NCBI GenBank assembly: GCA_950295325.1
Contig: OX485806.1
Coordinates: 13,762,001 to 13,826,000 of the forward strand
From: Polytrichum commune
Lineage: Eukaryota; Streptophyta; Polytrichopsida; Polytrichales; Polytrichaceae
Direction: 5' to 3'
DNA: 64,000 nucleotides
This document shows positions 60,673-64,000 of this stretch, one piece after another; position 1 is the stretch's first letter, and every line of letters begins with the position of its first letter. Below the pieces are notes generated by a model. The model was given only the letters and a program-made list of their open reading frames with translations. It was not told the origin of the DNA and did no database searches. The translations under genes and the position numbers were made by a program.

Positions 60673-62390
60673 GGGGGGGGGGGGGGAGTTATTACGAAAC
60701 GAGTCGTGCATGTGACGAGCTAAGATTGGCAGTTAGTTACAGATGAAGCGGGTGAGTTTGAGAAATAAGCGATGATTTTAGAGGAATCCATAGAGGAATA
60801 TAGCCCAATGTCGTAAAGGTGGAGTTGGCAACAGGAGGGATGTGAAGCAATTGATTGTGGCGTAAAGCCTCCCGGATGAGCTAGTGAGGCCCACAGTGAA
60901 AGCATAAGATGAATAATAATGGTTGTCGGGGCCGGGGGCATGATAGAGGAGGGAGGGTTGGGTGGCTGGATAGATATGATGCTGGGCTGGCCAGGCAAGG
61001 GCCTCCTCCGACGTGCCCACCTGCTGCTGACAACAGCAGCAGCAGCATCCACATCCCTGCCTGCCTGCCTGCCTTGCTTGCTTGGCCCCTCGAGCCCCCA
61101 AGGGCCAGCCTCACAACAGGACCACCAACAAACACACACACACACAACAAACAACAAACCGGGGGCTCCAGGCCAGCTGATGAGGGGGAAAGTGTTTCAC
61201 CATGGGGTTTTTGGGTGGGGGGGGGGGGTTAATTATTATAAAGGCCGCATCCCGTGGGGAGATTTTTGTATAGTTTCCATGCACTTGCAGGTGGGCGGGC
61301 GGTCGGTTTCCTTGTTGACTTGAACGCTTCAAGGCCGCCAGTGTCCGGGAGGGGTTTGAAGGGCGTAATTGGTCAACATCCTCCCGCTGGTTCCCAAGTC
61401 CACCCAGCTAAGTTAGTTGCATGTTGCGATCTATTGGTTGTGTTTCTTCGCTGTGAAACCCAGGTGCGTGCGTGCGTCGTTCCATACACGGATCCCTTCT
61501 ACACTCCAATGGTGGCTAAGTTTCCCGAAGCCTAGCCTTCACCTTTCACCCATTCTCTCTCAACCTCGAGGCCTTGGGAGTGTCGGTTTCCTCCGCCACC
61601 ACCGCCGTCGTCCGAGCATTTCGGGAGATGATAAGAATTAAGTTGGTTTCCTTATTGAACTGGCATGTGGGAACGGGGGTTTGCCTTCCCACCAAAGTAC
61701 CGGTTTTTGAAGAATGACTAGGGGAGACAAAACCCATTTCTCTAAGAGCCAATGAGAATGCAACATCGGATCCTCGTGTTTTGAATCAACCTTTTGGTGT
61801 AGGAGACCTCGTGGCTCTTCAACGTCACACGTGTCACCAAACTAACGAAAACGACGACCCATTTACACATAGAATGCAACCCCGCGAGTTCCACACTCAA
61901 CCAACCAACATCCATGCCGTTTCACCTCTCTGGCCCGAGACGGGTTTGCTTTTTTTTTTTTTTTTTTTTTTTCCTCCCAACACCGAAAACGTGCGATCAT
62001 CTCCTCGAGTTCAGCCCTAGCCTGGTGCTGCTGCTGGTGCTGCTGCCCGTGGTCTTTGGGTGTGGCAAAGTTCTTATCCACGGTGGGTCAGAGATGCCCC
62101 AAGGATCAGGATCATGCCCTAACCGAACTCGATCGCCTCCCTTTTCGCAAGGTTGGAGTCAGGCTTTTCCCGTTTGGTACTTTTGGGGCCTTTCTTTGGC
62201 CCAGCGGCCCCAATCCATGCACCTTGCTTCCATGTCTTCCTGTCCCCGGCTGCAAACAAAGAAAGACAATGTGTGTGTGCGGTCTACAAAGGAGGAAGGC
62301 AGGAAGGAAGGCAGGCACTGCCAGGCAGGCAGGAAGGGTGGACCCACAAAACACGCGGCCGGAGCCTCATTCATTATAACCATTCTTCTA
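60673..62390. other. GC-richer low-complexity block, no supported gene
   Basis: It contains G runs (60673-60686, 61217-61228), CAG/CTG clusters (about 61020-61050), CTGC repeats, a CA run (61130-61144), a 23-base T run (61950-61972) and GGAAGGCAGG repeats (62290-62330). Overlapping open frames on both strands reflect composition; none has a domain or splice structure. It may be a relict or captured promoter, but that cannot be shown. Confidence 0.4.
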
Positions 62391-62527
62391 CAAATGCAGC
62401 CGTTTATGATGTCGATATATATACATTTATATATATACATGATATTATACTCACTCGCCTACATACTGTATTCACTGGCTGTTTGGGAATCATGCAACGT
62501 TGCAACTATTTACAACCGTACATTTTT

Positions 62528-62650
62528 CCAGTTTTTTACCAACAAAGGTCAACTGGGTTGGTTGGAGATTATAGAACATTCACATCTTTACTTGATAGGA
62601 AACTTACATCAATGCTAAAAAGATATAGCATCATGTAAGTAACTCCGCCC
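62528..62650. repeat. Partial family A MITE
   Basis: TTACCAACAAAGGTCAA, TTATAGAACATTCAC and AAAAAGATATAGCATCATGTAAGTAACTCC-like words follow the same order as the core and right arm of the 21271 copy. The terminal ~30 bp is missing. Confidence 0.5.
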
Positions 62651-63936
62651 TTCACCACTTTTCATTTTGGTATAGATTAAGCATGCATACACTATTCTAC
62701 AACCCCCCTCCCCCCCCCCCTTTTTCTTATTTATTTATTTCGAGACAAAAAGCCAACAAACCAACGTCATAAATAAAACCAAGAAAGAACACGCGCCCAC
62801 TTTGAGGGGAGGCGGACTCCCTCGGGTGCGGGACACCGCCACGTAATAGGTAACATCAACCGACCCAACCAAGGACAACCCCCTGGACCCACCAAGCCAA
62901 GGACCACCGCCACCCCACCTGCCAAGGACAATCCCCAAACCCCCTCCCCCATTATATGGCTTCTTCTCAAAGTGGTGGGATTTTTTAAGTCTTAAATCAT
63001 AGCCAAAAATGTTGTTTTTAGCATTGTTATCTTGACCCACTTAATAGAGACTTGTTTATGCTAGGATATCGAAGAGTGACACTCGTGGGAAATAGAGAAA
63101 TGTGCAATGGCTAATAAGAAATTGTTATGTAAGCTCACGTTGGGTGGATATATGAGATGACAAGTGGTATTGTTGATAGAAATAGAAAACATTCATTGAC
63201 CTAAAATTGCATGATGTACATGCACCCATTTATCCCCCAAGTTGGGCTTAGGATGGAAACCATGTCGTAGACGCATTACAATACAAACCCAAAATTTGAG
63301 TGACACTACGTCACTTAACAAACTACACTCTATATTTGATCCAAGTGTGCCATGTTCATTGAAGTGGCACAAACACAACCGTTGTCGTCTACACACACTC
63401 ATGTTTGGAGATTGGAGTCAGTATAGTATACATAAATTGCGAAATTGCAATGTGATGGAAACATTGTTGTTGGGAGGGTGTAAGATAGGTTACAACATGG
63501 AGGATATTATTATTGATGTTCTTTAGGTATGACAATGTTTACATGTGCCATAGGAATGGAATGGATGTATCAAGTGAATTTGAGTGGCCTCGTGACTTGT
63601 CATGTAGCAACCATATGTACGTTACACCGATGAACCATGGACCACAAACCATAATGACAACAATTGTCAACTCAATCTTTCACAAGTCAATTGTTGGGTA
63701 AATGAATCAAATCGTGCATAAAGAAAGCAAGGAAACCTACACATGTCTTGCCATAACCTTGCCTTGATGTACATTTTCATTCACATGCAATCTAAAATTC
63801 CATGCCTCTCAATTCCTACACCGGTCAAGGATAGTAGAATAAACTCATCTCTGATTATGCCTCCACTTGTACTACCGATAGTATGATCGATTCGAGTGAT
63901 TATATCCACTACATGTGTAATGTACACTAGCCACTA
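62651..63936. other. Gene-free region
   Basis: An 11-base C run lies at 62710-62720. The CCACC-rich stretch 62790-62950 gives spurious frames. No supported gene. Confidence 0.4.
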
Positions 63937-64000
63937 CACTAAACATGATCATTGGTGTGACATTTAAAAAAAAAAAAGGACTTAGTCTATTGAGTTTCGG
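63937..64000. mobile_element. Left end of a family A-like MITE, cut by the window edge
   Basis: TA (63935-63936) is followed by CACTAAACATGATCATTGGT then GTGACATTT, matching the family A terminus. The rest lies outside the window. Confidence 0.45.

Noticed and set aside
61914-62618. A 234-codon open frame with hydrophobic stretches
   Set aside because: It runs through a T homopolymer (poly-Phe) and GGAAGGCAGG repeats, has no domain, and overlaps open frames in other phases; it is a composition artefact.

Overview
This is nuclear DNA from a land plant. Two host genes carry spliceosomal GT-AG introns and encode plant-type proteins: a mid-SUN nuclear-envelope/ER protein and a Raf-like kinase with an ACT domain. 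Intergenic DNA is AT-rich, long, and full of short inverted-repeat elements. An intact pogo/Tigger transposon next to genes of this style would fit a non-seed plant (bryophyte, lycophyte or fern), but that placement is only a guess. No rRNA, complete tRNA, organellar DNA or CRISPR was seen.

Layout. 1-889: 3' end of a decayed pogo-like transposon. 1925-2270: a fold-back element. 4820-5320: three tandem ~165 bp repeats leading into the SUN gene (+ strand, 4 coding exons, 5550-10627, 865 aa). 10.6-20.8 kb: no gene; a 320 bp MITE, a 41 bp minisatellite, a possible SINE and a small hairpin. 20828-27553: the ACT-domain kinase (- strand, 13 coding exons, 701 aa), with its GC-richer leader and promoter to about 28.9 kb. 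29-36.9 kb: no gene; MITEs and dispersed repeats. 36926-39664: a complete 2.74 kb pogo/Tigger transposon with an uninterrupted 566-codon transposase. 39.7-64 kb: no host gene of its own; transposons of several superfamilies. These are a Pack-MULE with a captured gene fragment (44473-46026), a hAT relic (47.6-48.2 kb), a PIF/Harbinger element (52478-53866), and several TA-flanked MITEs, one nested inside another.

The two host genes have no visible functional link. The transposons show a pattern: the full pogo element and at least four short MITE types all sit between TA dinucleotides and start with CA. The MITEs may therefore be non-autonomous pogo-superfamily elements. The Pack-MULE has 46 bp terminal inverted repeats and a perfect 9 bp target duplication. 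It sits in the second copy of a local duplication whose first copy still shows the empty site.

Exon boundaries were read by eye from splice consensus, phase and family similarity. No alignment or database search was run.
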